The position numbers were made by a program, and so were the translations under genes. The notes under the pieces are model-generated. The model was not told the DNA's origin. It searched no databases and saw only the letters and a list, made by a program, of their open reading frames with translations. This document shows, one piece after another, positions 54,605 through 64,000 of a stretch of 64,000 bases of DNA (position 1 is its first letter; each line of letters starts with the position of its first letter). Origin of the DNA: Arenivirga flava. GTDB taxonomy: Bacteria > Actinomycetota > Actinomycetes > Actinomycetales > Microbacteriaceae. The DNA is taken from NCBI RefSeq assembly GCF_030161575.1, contig NZ_BSUL01000001.1, positions 806,001 to 870,000 on the forward strand, in the 5' to 3' direction.

Positions 54605-54623
54605 CGTCTCCGAGACGCTAGCA
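54605..54623 (-). promoter_or_regulatory. rel promoter with overlapping palindrome
   Basis: An extended -10 TGCTAGCGT (54615-54623, minus strand) lies about 50 bases before the rel start. A 13-base palindrome CGTCTCCGAGACG (54605-54617) overlaps its downstream edge and could be an operator or a 5' hairpin. The -35 is not clear. Confidence 0.4.
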
Positions 54624-54691
54624 CCAGCCGGGTCCGCTCCCTCCCGCGTTCGCTCGGGGCGCGACCAGATGCTCATGCTGCGGCGATCCGA

Positions 54692-55690
54692 TCAGGCTGC
54701 GGCAGCGCGCGACTCGAGGATGCGGGCGGTCTGCTTGACCACGTCCTCGTCCTTCTCGCGCAGCAGGGTGTACGTGGGCGCCGCGATGAAGATCGTCGAG
54801 TAGGTGCCGACCAGCGTGCCCACGAACAGCGACAGCGCGATGTCGATCAGCGTCTCCGCGCCGAGCACGAAGGCGCCGACGACGAGGATCGCCGCCACCG
54901 GGAGCGCACCGACCACGGCCGTGTTGATGGAGCGCACCAGGGTCTGGTTCACCGCGAGGTTCACCGACTCGGCGAACGTCCTGTTGCGCTGGTCGCCGTC
55001 GTCCTCGGTCGTGTTCTCCCTGATCTTGTCGAAGACGACGACGGTGTCGTACAGCGAGTAGCCGAGGATCGTGAGGAAGCCGATGACGGCCGCCGGGGTG
55101 ATCTCGAAGCCCAGCACGCCGTACACGCCCACCGTGAGGATGAGGTCGTGCACGAGCGATGCCATCGCCGCGATCGACATCTTCCACGTGCGGAAGTAGA
55201 TGGCCATGAACACCGTCGCGACGACGAGGAAGATGCCGAGGCCGCGCAGCGCGCTGAGCGTGATGTCCTGGCCCCAGCTCGCGCCGATGAACGAGGAGCT
55301 GACGCTGTCGCGCGGCACGTCGTAGGCCTCGGCGAGGGCGCCGCTCACCTGGGCGCTGACGTCGTCGGTCAGCTGCTCGGTCTGCACGCGCACCGCGCTG
55401 TCACCGAGCACGGCGACGCGGGGGCCGGCCTCGGGCGCGACCGAGAGCACCGCATCGGTCGCCACCGACTGGTCGATGCCGCCCTCGCCGGCGGTCACCT
55501 GCTCCACCGTGAACTGGCTGCCGCCGGTGAAGTCGATGCCGAGCACGAAGCCGCCGCGCAGCCACGGCACGGTGGCTGCGACGAGGATCGCGATCGCCGC
55601 GATCAGGTACCACAGCTTGCGCCGGGCGATCACCGGCACGCTGCGCTCGCCGGTGTAGAGCTTGTTGCCCCATTCGGTCAGGCCGGCCAT
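54692..55690 (-). CDS. secF: Protein translocase subunit SecF
   Basis: The 332-aa protein has six membrane helices and a periplasmic domain, and with SecD uses the proton gradient to pull secreted proteins outward. GIDFTGGSQF near residue 54 and the RxR-like YSLYDTVVVFDKIREN loop are diagnostic. The ATG overlaps the secD stop (ATGA). The C-terminal tail of about 25 residues is charged. Confidence 0.96.
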   Translation of the reverse strand: MAGLTEWGNKLYTGERSVPVIARRKLWYLIAAIAILVAATVPWLRGGFVLGIDFTGGSQFTVEQVTAGEGGIDQSVATDAVLSVAPEAGPRVAVLGDSAVRVQTEQLTDDVSAQVSGALAEAYDVPRDSVSSSFIGASWGQDITLSALRGLGIFLVVATVFMAIYFRTWKMSIAAMASLVHDLILTVGVYGVLGFEITPAAVIGFLTILGYSLYDTVVVFDKIRENTTEDDGDQRNRTFAESVNLAVNQTLVRSINTAVVGALPVAAILVVGAFVLGAETLIDIALSLFVGTLVGTYSTIFIAAPTYTLLREKDEDVVKQTARILESRAAAA

Positions 55691-57421
55691 CAGGACTCCT
55701 TCTCCCCGTCGCCGGCCTGCTCGGCCGCGCGACGCTCCGCGATGGTCTGGCGACGCTGCGCCTCGCCGGCGCTGCGGCTCTTCTTGCCCGCGGCCACCAC
55801 GGGCGCCCGGAACTGCGCACGGCCGCGGTAGACGGCCCCCAGCGCCTTCGGGTCGAGACCGCTGAGGCGGTGCCCTCCCCGAAGAAGCGGGTGCGTGCGA
55901 GCAGCTGCATCACCGGGTGGGTGAACAGGCAGACGACGAGCACGTCGATGAGGGTCGTGAGGCCGAGCGTGAAGGCGAAGCCCTGCACGTTGCCGACCGC
56001 GACGACGAACAGCACCACGGCGGCGATCACGTTGATCGCATCGGAGGCGAGGATCGTGCGCAGCGCGCGCTTCCAGCCGGCCTCGACCGAGGACTCCAGG
56101 CCGCGTCCGTCGCGCAGCTCGTCGCGCACGCGTTCGAAGTAGACGATGAACGAGTCGGCGATGGTGCCGATCGAGATGATGAGGCCGGCGACGCCCGCGA
56201 GGGAGAGGCGGAAGCCCTGGCTCCAGCTGAGGATGTTCACCAGCAGGTAGGTCACGATCGAGGCGACGATGAGCGAGGCGACGGTGACGAGGCCGAGCGA
56301 GCGGTACTGGAACAGCGAGTAGCCGATCACCAGGATCGCGCCGACGAGACCGGCGATCAGGCCGCTGCGCAGCTGGTCCGAGCCGAGCGTCGCGGTGATC
56401 GTCTCCTGGCTCTGCACCTCGAAGCTCACCGGCAGCGCGCCGTACTTGAGCTGGTCGGCGAGGGCCTGCGCGGTCTCCTGCGTGAAGGAGCCGGAGATCT
56501 GCGGACGGCCGTCGGAGATGATCGCGTTGGTCGTGGGCGCGGAGATGACGGCGCCGTCGAGCACGATCGCGAACTGGTTCTGCGGGGTGCCCTGCTGGAA
56601 GGCGAAGAGCCGCTGGGTGACCGCGGCGAAGGCGTCGGTGCCGGCGCCGTTGAACTGGATGTTGACGGCCCACTGGCCGGTGCTCACGCCCTGCTGGTTC
56701 GAGACCATGCCGGCGCTGGCATCGCTGATCTGGTCGCCGGAGACCTCGACGGGGCCGAGGATGTAGCGCTGGGTGCCGTCGTCGGAGCAGGCGATGAGCG
56801 GCTCGTCGGCCGGCGCCGTGTTGAGCGAGTGCGCGTCGAGCGTGGCGCAGTCGGTGTTCGAGAAGCGGTCGAAGAGCGACTCGGTGATCCAGTTGAGGTC
56901 GCTGGCGTCGGTGGGCTCGACGCTCGGCGTCGTCGCCAGCGAGGGGTCGGGCTCATACGACGGGGACGCCGAGGCGCCCTCATCCGGCTCGCCGTCGCCG
57001 TCCTCGTCGGTCATCGAGCTGACCGGGGCGGCCTCCGTGTAGAGCACGGGGCGGAACGACAGCTGCGCGGACGCCTGCAGGCGCTCCATGGTCGCCGCAT
57101 CGGGCTCGCCGGGGATCGAGACGACGACGTTGCGGCCACCCTGGGTCGTCACCTCGGACTCGTTGGTGCCGGAGGCGTCGACGCGGTCGCGGATGATGGA
57201 GACGGCCTGGTCGAGCTGCTCGCCCGAGATGCCCTCCCCGTCCTCGAGCTGCGGCGCGAGGATGATCTGCGTGCCGCCCTGGAGGTCGAGCGCGAGCTCG
57301 GGGTCCAGGTGCCCCGCTCGGTGGCGACGCCGTAGACGTTGAGGCCGACGAGACCGATGATGATGACGCCAAGCCACGCGAGCGAACGCCACGCCTTCTT
57401 GACCGAGGAGGTTCTAGCCAC
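55690..57421 (-). CDS. secD: Protein translocase subunit SecD, frameshifted twice in this sequence
   Basis: About 577 aa when repaired. There is one N-terminal helix ([19 protein letters not shown]), the large external P1 domain starting [17 protein letters not shown], and five C-terminal helices with [19 protein letters not shown] missing base in CCCC at 57312-57315 separates the first helix from P1. A second at 55873-55880 changes frame after TRFFGEG, before [12 protein letters not shown]. The P1 domain has a Ser/Glu/Asp-rich insertion near residues 120-160. Confidence 0.93.
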
Positions 57422-57481
57422 CTGCGAAACCCAGCTTTCTTCGAACGTCGCGGGGCGCAGGCCCCGCGGACGGGGTGCTTG

Positions 57482-57859
57482 CTACTCGGCGTCCTTGCGC
57501 TTGGTCTCCGCGTCGGGCTTCGCGTCGAGCTCGACCACGGGCTCGGCGGCGGCCGGCTGCTCCTCGACGATCGCGGCGTCCTCCTCGACGACCTCGTCCT
57601 CGGCGACCGTCGGCTCGACCACGCGGGCGAGCGTCTGACGGTAGACCTTGAGCTCGACGCCCGGCGCGACCTCGACGATCGCGGTGTGCGTCTCGTCGTC
57701 GACCGAGACGAGCGTGCCGAACACGCCGAAGCTCGTCATGATCTCGGCACCCGGCACCATCTTCTCCTGCAGCGACTCCGCCTCCCGCTTGCGCTTCCGG
57801 CTGCTGAAGAACATGAAGACGACGAGGATGGCGGCGAAGCCGAGGAGGATGAGTTCCAT
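57482..57859 (-). CDS. yajC: Preprotein translocase subunit YajC
   Basis: The 125-aa protein has one N-terminal membrane helix ([15 protein letters not shown]) followed by the short conserved domain [20 protein letters not shown]. The acidic, low-complexity tail is typical of actinobacterial YajC. It precedes secD in the same orientation, 60 bases away, and belongs to the SecDF-YajC complex. Confidence 0.94.
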   Translation of the reverse strand: MELILLGFAAILVVFMFFSSRKRKREAESLQEKMVPGAEIMTSFGVFGTLVSVDDETHTAIVEVAPGVELKVYRQTLARVVEPTVAEDEVVEEDAAIVEEQPAAAEPVVELDAKPDAETKRKDAE

Positions 57860-57969
57860 GAGGAGGGGTGAGGCCTTTCGAGAGCGCGGGCGAACCCGAG
57901 CAGTCTAGTGGTGGTGGGGTGCGGCGCCGCGACAACCGGGCTCGGCCCGCGGGCTCTACGGAGTATAGG

Positions 57970-58988
57970 TCACGGGCCGAACAGGGTCTCCTCGCTGCGG
58001 CGGGCGACGCCGAAGTGCGCGTAGGCGGCGTTGGTCGCCACCCGGCCGCGCGGTGTGCGCCCGAGCATGCCGATGCGCACCAGGAACGGCTCGACGACCG
58101 ACTCGATCGTCTCCGCCTCCTCACCCACCGAGACGGCGAGCGTGCTGAGCCCGACCGGGCCGCCCTCGAAGCGGTGCAGGATGGTCTCGAGCACCGCGCG
58201 GTCCAGACGGTCGAGCCCGATCGGGTCGACGTCGTAGAGCTCCAGCGCGGCGCGCACGGCAGGCAGGTCGGCATCGGTGCCGTGCACGAGGGCGTAGTCG
58301 CGCACACGGCGCAGCAGGCGGTTCGCGATGCGGGGGTGCCACGGCTGCGGCTCGCGATCTCGGCGAGGGCGGAGGGAGCGACCTCGAGCCCGAGCAGCCG
58401 TGCTGCCCGCTCCAGGACGCGTTCGAGCTCGGCGCGCTCGTAGAACTCGAGATGGGCGGTGAACCCGAAGCGGTCCCGCAGCGGGTTCGGCAGCAGTCCC
58501 GATCGGGTCGTCGCGCCGACCAGCGTGAACGGCGCGAGGTCGAGCGGGATGCTGGTCGCGCCGGCGCCCTTGCCCACCATGATGTCGATGCGGAAGTCCT
58601 CCATCGCGAGGTACAGCATCTCCTCGGCGCTGCGCGCCATGCGGTGGATCTCGTCGATGAAGAGCACCTCGCCCGGCAGCAGGCTCGACAGCAGCGCGGC
58701 GAGATCGCCGGCGTGCTGGATGGCGGGTCCGCTCGACAGCCGCAGCGGCCGGCCGCCCTCCTCCGCGACGATCATGGCGAGCGTGGTCTTGCCCAGACCG
58801 GGAGGACCCGCGAAGAGGATGTGGTCCGGCGTGCGGTGCTGCAGCGTCGCCGCGCTGAGGAGCAGCTGCAGCTGACCGCGCACCTTCTGCTGCCCGACGA
58901 ACTCCCCCAGGCTCTTGGGGCGCAGCGCGCCTTCGAAGGCGAGCTCGGCGTCGTTCTCGGGACGCGGGCTGATCGTCCCGTCGCTCAT
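57970..58988 (-). CDS. ruvB: Holliday junction helicase RuvB, frameshifted in this sequence
   Basis: About 339 aa when repaired. The AAA+ motor has Walker [13 protein letters not shown], Walker [10 protein letters not shown] and sensor 1 VGATTRSG. The C-terminal winged helix ends with [15 protein letters not shown]. The frame breaks in GGGGG at 58332-58336 after SRGTP; one base gives [14 protein letters not shown]. The ATG overlaps the ruvA stop. Confidence 0.95.
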
Positions 58989-59595
58989 CGTCCGGCTCCG
59001 GCCGGGCCCAGCTGCGCCAGCGCGAGGCGCAGCAGGGCCGGCACCGTGGCGGTCTCCTCGGGAGCGCCCGCGGCGAGCAGCTCGTCCACCGTCTGCACCG
59101 CGATCTTCTCCGACCAGCCGAGGCCGATCAGGGCGTTGCGCACGCTGTCGCCGACCGCGGGGGCCGACACGGTCGCACGCGGGGCGGCGGGGGCGCGACG
59201 CGCAGCTTGCCGGCGAGCGACACGGTGATGAGCTTGGCGGTCTTGGGGCCGATGCCGCTCACCTTGCGGAACGCCGCATCGTCCTCGTCGGCGATCGCCT
59301 GCGCGATCTGCCCGGGGGTCAGGTGCCCGAGCACCCCGAGCGCAGACTTCGGTCCGACGCCGGTGACGCCGATGAGCAGCTCGAAGACCTGCAGCCCCTC
59401 CTCGTCCTCGAAGCCGAACAGGGCGAGGTCGTCCTCGCGCACGATGAGCTTGGTGCGCAGCGACGCCTCGTGCCCCGGCGCGAGCAGCAGGGCGTGCTGA
59501 GGCGTGACCGCGACCGAGTAGCCGATGCCGCCGACCTCCAGCACGACCGTGGAACCGCTCGAGGACAGCACGGTGCCGCGCAGGGAGGAGATCAT
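58985..59595 (-). CDS. ruvA: Holliday junction DNA helicase subunit RuvA, frameshifted in this sequence
   Basis: About 203 aa when repaired. Domain I ([18 protein letters not shown]) and the two helix-hairpin-helix motifs ([12 protein letters not shown] and [14 protein letters not shown]) bind the junction. The C-terminal domain III contacts RuvB. The frame breaks in GGGGG at 59189-59193, in the linker to domain III (KLRVAP, then [13 protein letters not shown]). The start overlaps the ruvC stop. Confidence 0.95.
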
Positions 59596-60164
59596 GGGGC
59601 CAGCCTACGAGCGCCCGCCGACTTCTCCGCGGCCCGCCACGCGCGCTGCGCGGGAGTGCCGCCCTCCGCGGAGACGACCGACGCTCCCCCGCCGCCCCAC
59701 GCGTTGCACAGCGCGATCGCGAGGGCGTCCGCCGCATCGGCCGGCCTGGGCGCCTCCGTCAGCCCGAGGATGCGGGCGACCATGGAGGCGACCTGCGCCT
59801 TGTCCGCCGAGCCGTACCCGGTGACCGCCGCCTTAACCTCGGACGGGGTGTGCAGCGCGACGGCGAGGCCGCGGCGCGCGGACTCGTGCATGGCGACCCC
59901 GCTGATCTGCGCCACGCCCATCACGGAGCGCACGTTGTGCTGGGCGAACACCCGCTCGAGGGCGACGCGGTCGGGCCGGTGCTCGTCGAGCAGCGCGGCG
60001 ATGCCCTCGCCGATGGCGAGCAGCCGCCGCTCGATGGCGAGGTCCGGCGGGGTGCGCAGGACGTCGACGTGGACGAGCCGGCCGCGCCGTCGCGCATCCA
60101 CGTCGACGATGCCGACGCCGCACCGGGTGAGCCCGGGGTCGATCCCGAGCACCCGGAGCGACAC
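59592..60164 (-). CDS. ruvC: Crossover junction endodeoxyribonuclease RuvC
   Basis: The 190-aa resolvase has its acidic active site in LGIDPGLTRCG (first Asp), VALERVFAQHN (Glu) and ADALAIALCNAWG (last Asp). The start is GTG. It is 6 bases downstream of yebC, and ruvC-ruvA-ruvB overlap each other, so the resolvasome is made as a unit. Confidence 0.96.
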   Translation of the reverse strand: MSLRVLGIDPGLTRCGVGIVDVDARRRGRLVHVDVLRTPPDLAIERRLLAIGEGIAALLDEHRPDRVALERVFAQHNVRSVMGVAQISGVAMHESARRGLAVALHTPSEVKAAVTGYGSADKAQVASMVARILGLTEAPRPADAADALAIALCNAWGGGGASVVSAEGGTPAQRAWRAAEKSAGARRLAP

Positions 60165-60170
60165 GGAGGT

Positions 60171-60935
60171 CTAGTCCTCGTCCTGGTCGAGCTCCGCCTG
60201 CACGTCGGCGGGGATCGAGAAGTTCGAGTACACGTTCTGCACGTCGTCCGAGTCCTCGAGCGCGTCGATCAGGCGGAACACCTTGCGGGCCGTCTCGGCA
60301 TCGATGTCGATGTTGAGCCCCGGCACGAACTCGGCCTCGGCCGAGTCGTAGTCGATGCCGGCCTCCTGCAGCGCCGTGCGCGCCGCGACGAGGTCGGTGG
60401 GCTCGGTGACGACCTCGAAGCCGGCCCCGCGGTCGGTGACCTCCTCGGCGCCGGCCTCGAGCACGGCGAGCATGATGTCGTCCTCGCTCACCGCATCCGT
60501 CTTCTCGATGGAGATGACACCCTTGCGCGAGAAGTTGTAGGCCACGCTGCCGGGATCGGCCATGGTGCCGCCGTTGCGGGTCATGGCCGTGCGCACCTCC
60601 GCGGCGGCGCGGTTCTTGTTGTCGGTGAGGCACTCGATCAGCAGGGCGACGCCGTTCGGCCCGTAGCCCTCGTACATGATCGTCGTGTAGTCGATGACCT
60701 CGCCCGTGAGGCCCGCGCCGCGCTTGATGGCGCGGTCGATGTTGTCGTTCGGCACCGAGGTCTTCTTGGCCTTCTGCACGGCGTCCACGAGCGTGGGGTT
60801 GCCGGAGAGGTCGGCACCGCCGATCTTGGCGGCGACCTCGATGTTCTTGATGAGCTTGGCGAAGGACTTCGCACGGCGCTGGTCGATGACCGCCTTCTTG
60901 TGCTTGGTCGTCGCCCACTTGGAGTGACCGGACAT
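60171..60935 (-). CDS. yebC: YebC/PmpR family protein
   Basis: The 254-aa protein begins [18 protein letters not shown], the family signature, and ends in an acidic tail. Family members are reported as DNA-binding regulators and as factors that relieve ribosome stalling at proline motifs. The ATG at 60935 is favoured over one three codons upstream. TAAGAT lies 7 bases before it, and the earlier ATG would overlap that -10 box. Confidence 0.94.
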   Translation of the reverse strand: MSGHSKWATTKHKKAVIDQRRAKSFAKLIKNIEVAAKIGGADLSGNPTLVDAVQKAKKTSVPNDNIDRAIKRGAGLTGEVIDYTTIMYEGYGPNGVALLIECLTDNKNRAAAEVRTAMTRNGGTMADPGSVAYNFSRKGVISIEKTDAVSEDDIMLAVLEAGAEEVTDRGAGFEVVTEPTDLVAARTALQEAGIDYDSAEAEFVPGLNIDIDAETARKVFRLIDALEDSDDVQNVYSNFSIPADVQAELDQDED

Positions 60936-60942
60936 GGCAGCC

Positions 60943-60948
60943 ATCTTA
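60943..60948 (-). promoter_or_regulatory. -10 box of yebC-ruvCAB, leaderless type
   Basis: TAAGAT on the minus strand, 7 bases before the yebC ATG. It lies in the 75-base divergent gap with pdxY. No Shine-Dalgarno is present. Confidence 0.5.
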
Positions 60949-61010
60949 TCGGCGTCTCAGTACGACGGCCGTCGGCGCGCGGCCGTGCGCGCGGGTGCCA
61001 TGCTGGACGG

Positions 61011-61859
61011 ATGAAGGTGCTCTCGATCCAGTCGGCCGTCGCGTACGGCCACGTCGGCAACTCCGCCGCGGTGTTCCCGCTGCAGCGCATCGGCGTGGAG
61101 GTGCTGCCCGTCTACACGGTCAACTTCTCGAACCACACGGGCTACGGCGCGTGGCGCGGGCCGCTGATCAGCCCGGACGACGTGCGCGACGTGATCACAG
61201 GCATCGAGGAGCGCGGCGTGCTCGGCGACATCGATGTCGTGCTCTCCGGCTACCAGGGCGGCGAGGGCATCGCCGACGTCATCCTCGACGCCGTCGCGCG
61301 GGTGAAGGCGGCCAACCCCTCGGCGATCTACGCGTGCGACCCGGTGATGGGCAACGCGAGGTCGGGCTGCTTCGTCGCCCCGGCGATCCCCGCACTGCTG
61401 CGCGAGCGGGTCGTGCCCGCCGCCGACCTCATCACGCCGAACCAGTTCGAGCTGGGCGAGCTCACCGGCACGCGCCCGGACACGATCGAGTCGACCCTCG
61501 AGGCGGTCGCCCTGATCCGCGCGAAGGGGCCGAGCAGCGTGCTCGTCACGAGCGTCGAGCGGCCCGACCGCGACGAGGACACCATCGAGATGCTCGCCGT
61601 CACCGCGGAGGGCTCGTGGATCGTGCAGACGCCGCGGCTGCCCTTCAAGGCCAACGGCTCCGGCGACGTCACGGCCGCGCTCTTCACCGCGCACTACCGC
61701 CGCACGGGCGACGCGGCCGAGGCCCTCGCCCGCGCCACCTCGAGCGTGTACGACCTGCTCGAGCGCACCCACCGATCGGGCGAGCGCGAACTGCAGCTCG
61801 TCGAGTCGCAGGACGCCTACGCGAACCCGCGGATGCAGTTCCCCGTCACCGCGCTGTAG
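61011..61859 (+). CDS. pdxY: Pyridoxal kinase PdxY
   Basis: The 282-aa ribokinase-family enzyme phosphorylates pyridoxal in B6 salvage. AYGHVGNSAAVFPLQ is the substrate region, GYQGGEGI a family loop and KANGSGDVTAALF holds the catalytic Asp with the anion hole. The ATG at 61011 is the family start. A CATGCT with a 6-base spacer could be a weak leaderless -10. It stands alone on the plus strand where related genomes often have other genes. Confidence 0.95.
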   Translation: MKVLSIQSAVAYGHVGNSAAVFPLQRIGVEVLPVYTVNFSNHTGYGAWRGPLISPDDVRDVITGIEERGVLGDIDVVLSGYQGGEGIADVILDAVARVKAANPSAIYACDPVMGNARSGCFVAPAIPALLRERVVPAADLITPNQFELGELTGTRPDTIESTLEAVALIRAKGPSSVLVTSVERPDRDEDTIEMLAVTAEGSWIVQTPRLPFKANGSGDVTAALFTAHYRRTGDAAEALARATSSVYDLLERTHRSGERELQLVESQDAYANPRMQFPVTAL

Positions 61860-61870
61860 GCACCGCCGGA

Positions 61871-61906
61871 ACGAGCGGATGCGGGCCGCGGCCCGCATCC
61901 GCTCGT
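61871..61906. terminator. Bidirectional terminator between pdxY and the HIT gene
   Basis: A perfect inverted repeat of 17 bp per arm (61871-61887 and 61890-61906) with a 2-base centre. It lies between two convergent genes, 12 bases after the pdxY stop. Each arm contains the octamer CGGATGCG or its complement. Confidence 0.8.
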
Positions 61907-61926
61907 CGCGTCGCACCGGCGGACGT

Positions 61927-62484
61927 CTAGGAGGGCCAGGCGTCCGCGAGGGACTGCCGCACCTCGCCGAGCAGCTGCGGCAGCGCCTTGGTCTTCGCGA
62001 TGATCGGCAGGAAGTTCGAGTCCAACGACCACCGAGGGACGATGTGCTGGTGCAGGTGGTCGGGGATGCCGGCGCCCGCCAGGCGGCCCTGGTTCATGCC
62101 GATGTTGAAGCCGTCGACCCGCATGACCTCCGTGATGACCCGCATCGCCGTCTGGGTGAGCGTGCCGATCTCGAGGATCTCCTGCGACGTCGCGAGGTCG
62201 TAGGTGCCGATATGGCGGTACGGGCACACGAGCAGATGACCCGTGTTGTACGGGTAGAGGTTCATGAGCACGAAGGCGTGCTCGCCGCGCGCCACGATGA
62301 GCCCCTCGTCGTCGTTCATGCCCGGCTGGGCGCAGAACGGGCAGTGCGCCCGCTCGGGCTCCTGGCCCGACTCGATGTAGACCATCCGGTGCGGGGTCCA
62401 CAGCCGCTGCATCCCGTCGGGGACGCCCCCGAAGTCGTCGGACGACTCGACGGGTCCGCCCTCGACGGGATCGCGGCGCGTCAT
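61927..62484 (-). CDS. HIT-family nucleotide hydrolase/phosphorylase
   Basis: The 185-aa protein has the histidine triad as HLHQHIVPRW near residue 145. Upstream, CPFC may help bind zinc together with a histidine. The layout (AHCPFC, then NLYPYNTGHLLVCPYRH) is that of actinobacterial Ap4A-phosphorylase-like HIT proteins. Likely substrates are diadenosine polyphosphates. The ATG overlaps the thrS stop (ATGA), linking it to thrS. Confidence 0.92.
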   Translation of the reverse strand: MTRRDPVEGGPVESSDDFGGVPDGMQRLWTPHRMVYIESGQEPERAHCPFCAQPGMNDDEGLIVARGEHAFVLMNLYPYNTGHLLVCPYRHIGTYDLATSQEILEIGTLTQTAMRVITEVMRVDGFNIGMNQGRLAGAGIPDHLHQHIVPRWSLDSNFLPIIAKTKALPQLLGEVRQSLADAWPS

Positions 62485-64000
62485 CAGACCTGCGCCCGGG
62501 ACTCGATGGCCTCGAGGATGCGCGTCACGGCCTCGTCGACCGGCACGCCGTTGTCCTGACGACCGTCGCGGAAGCGGAAGCTCACCGCCCCGGCCGCCTG
62601 GTCCTCCCCGCCCGCGATGAGCTGGAACGGCACCTTCGCCTTGGTGTGGTTGCGGATCTTCTTCTGCATCCGGTCGTCCGAGTCGTCGAGCTCGGCGCGC
62701 ACGCCGTGGCGCCGCAGGCGGTCGACGATCTCGCCGAGGTACGGCGCGAAGTCGCCGGCGACCGGGATGCCCACGACCTGCACGGGCGCGAGCCAGGCCG
62801 GGAAGGCGCCGGCATGGTGCTCGAGCAGGATCGCGAAGAATCGCTCGATCGAGCCGAACAGCGCGCGATGGATCATGATCGGCCGCTGCTTGCTGCCGTC
62901 CGGGGCCGTGTACTCGAGCTCGAAGCGCTCGGGCAGGTTCGGATCGACCTGCACGGTCGACAGCTGCCAGGTTCGGCCGATCGCGTCACGGGTCTTGAGG
63001 TCGATCTTCGGGCCGTAGAAGGCGGCCTCGCCGGGCACCTCGGTGAGCTTGAGCCCGGTGGCCAGGGCGACGTTGCGCAGGGCGCCCGTCGCGTGCTCCC
63101 AGTACTCCTCGCTGCCGATCCACTTGTCCTTCTCGTCGTCGCGCATCGACAGCTCGAGCTCGAAGTCCGTGAGGCCGAAGTCGCGCAGCATCGAGACGAT
63201 GAACTCGAGCACCTTCGTCACCTCCCCTCGAGCTGGTCGGGGGTGACGAAGAGGTGCGCGTCGTCCTGGGTGAAGCCGCGCACGCGGGTGAGGCCGTGCA
63301 GGGCGCCCGAGAGCTCGTTGCGGTAGACGGTGCCGTTCTCGCTCATCCGCAGGGGCAGGTCGCGATAGCTGCGCTGCCGCTCCTTGTAGATGAGGATGTG
63401 CATCGGGCAGTTCATGGGTTTGAGGTAGTAGTCGGCGCCCTGCTTGACGACGTTGCCCTCGTCGTCGGTCTCCTCGTCCATGCGGATGGGCGGCCAGATG
63501 CCGTCGGCGTAGGTCTGCAGGTGCCCGGAGATCGAGAAGAGGTCGGCCTTCGCCAGGTGCGGCGTGTAGACCACGTTGTAGCCCTCGGCGAGATGACGCG
63601 CCCGCGCGTGCGCCTCCATCTCGTGGCGGATGATGCCGCCCTTCGGGTGCCAGACCGAGAGGCCCGAGCCGATCTCCTCGGGGAAGGAGAAGAGATCCAG
63701 CTCCTTGCCGAGCTTGCGGTGGTCGCGCTTGGCGGCCTCCTCGAGGCGCTCCTGGTAGGCGCGCAGCTCGTCCTTGGTGGGCCAGGCGGTGCCGTAGACG
63801 CGCTGCAGCTGCGGGTTCTTCTCGCTGCCGCGCCAGTAGGCGGCGGCCACGCGCATGAGCGCGAAGCCGTTGCCGATGAGGCGGGTGCTGGGCAGGTGAG
63901 GGCCGCGGCAGAGATCCTTCCAGACCGCCTCGCCGGTGCGCGGGTCGAGGTTGTCGTAGATCGTCAGCTCGCCACCGCCGACCTCGACGCTCTCGCCGTC
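62484..64000 (-). CDS. thrS: Threonyl-tRNA synthetase, partial and frameshifted in this sequence
   Basis: The C-terminal 505 or so residues are visible; the N-terminal TGS part lies beyond the window edge. The class II core shows [21 protein letters not shown] with the zinc cysteine (read in part), motif 2 [18 protein letters not shown] and motif 3 [19 protein letters not shown], followed by the anticodon-binding domain. The frame breaks in CCCC at 63224-63227, after TPDQLEG; one base gives [13 protein letters not shown]. An essential gene, so this is most likely a sequence error. Confidence 0.95.
   Translation of the reverse strand, partial: RRERRGRRWRADDLRQPRPAHRRGGLEGSLPRPSPAQHPPHRQRLRAHARGRRLLARQREEPAAAARLRHRLAHQGRAARLPGAPRGGRQARPPQARQGAGSLLLPRGDRLGPLGLAPEGRHHPPRDGGARAGASSRRGLQRGLHAAPGEGRPLLDLRAPADLRRRHLAAHPHGRGDRRRGQRRQAGRRLLPQTHELPDAHPHLQGAAAQLSRPAPADERERHRLPQRALGRPARPHPRARLHPGRRAPLRHPRPARGEVTKVLEFIVSMLRDFGLTDFELELSMRDDEKDKWIGSEEYWEHATGALRNVALATGLKLTEVPGEAAFYGPKIDLKTRDAIGRTWQLSTVQVDPNLPERFELEYTAPDGSKQRPIMIHRALFGSIERFFAILLEHHAGAFPAWLAPVQVVGIPVAGDFAPYLGEIVDRLRRHGVRAELDDSDDRMQKKIRNHTKAKVPFQLIAGGEDQAAGAVSFRFRDGRQDNGVPVDEAVTRILEAIESRAQV

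Overview
This is a stretch of core chromosome from a high-GC actinobacterium (about 70% GC or more by eye). Gene content and order point to Microbacteriaceae: a mixed his/trp/lgt/glt cluster, the pyr-gmk-rpoZ-coaBC-metK-priA-fmt-rsmB-rpe series, the alaS-ruvX-mltG-aro series, and the thrS-HIT-yebC-ruvCAB-yajC-secDF-rel series. The guanylate kinase carries an N-terminal integration-host-factor domain. The family assignment is inference; the phylum is secure.

Layout. Almost every gene is on the minus strand, so transcription runs from high to low coordinates. At 29-14831 lies hisE-hisG-hisF-hisI-trpE, a Trp-associated membrane protein, a small HGxxPAAW membrane protein, trpC-trpB-trpA, lgt and gltB-gltD. 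At 15003-16552 an unknown plus-strand gene converges on a universal stress protein across a perfect hairpin. At 16589-33901 come pyrR-pyrB-pyrC-orf-carA-carB-pyrF, mIHF-gmk, rpoZ, coaBC, metK, priA, fmt, rsmB and rpe. At 34029-46789 are aroQ-efp-nusB and alaS-ruvX-mltG-aroE-aroC-aroK-aroB, split by a plus-strand alkylation-repair pair (alkA/ada-like and ogt) and a MarP-like protease. At 46866-49412 are rpsD, a small membrane protein and rarA. At 49545-52324 are three plus-strand genes (cyclophilin, DUF349, AbiEi-like). At 52311-64000 are rel, secF-secD-yajC, ruvB-ruvA-ruvC, yebC, pdxY (plus strand), a HIT protein and a partial thrS.

Most neighbours overlap by 1-14 bases or lie within about 60 bases, so long co-transcribed, translationally coupled units are likely. 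The best regulatory signal is a PyrR-binding RNA element in front of pyrR that would sequester its Shine-Dalgarno sequence. Several operon heads have a TAnnnT -10 box only 6-8 bases from the start codon, which suggests leaderless mRNAs.

Thirteen genes, most of them essential, are broken by single missing bases in G or C runs (14 events, all between 23.2 and 63.3 kb). I read these as base-calling errors, so I annotate the full-length genes. I found no tRNA, rRNA, CRISPR array, insertion sequence, prophage or defence island. No gap between genes exceeds about 225 bases; the longest is the rpsD leader (47818-48039). I did not find an undescribed multi-gene system here.
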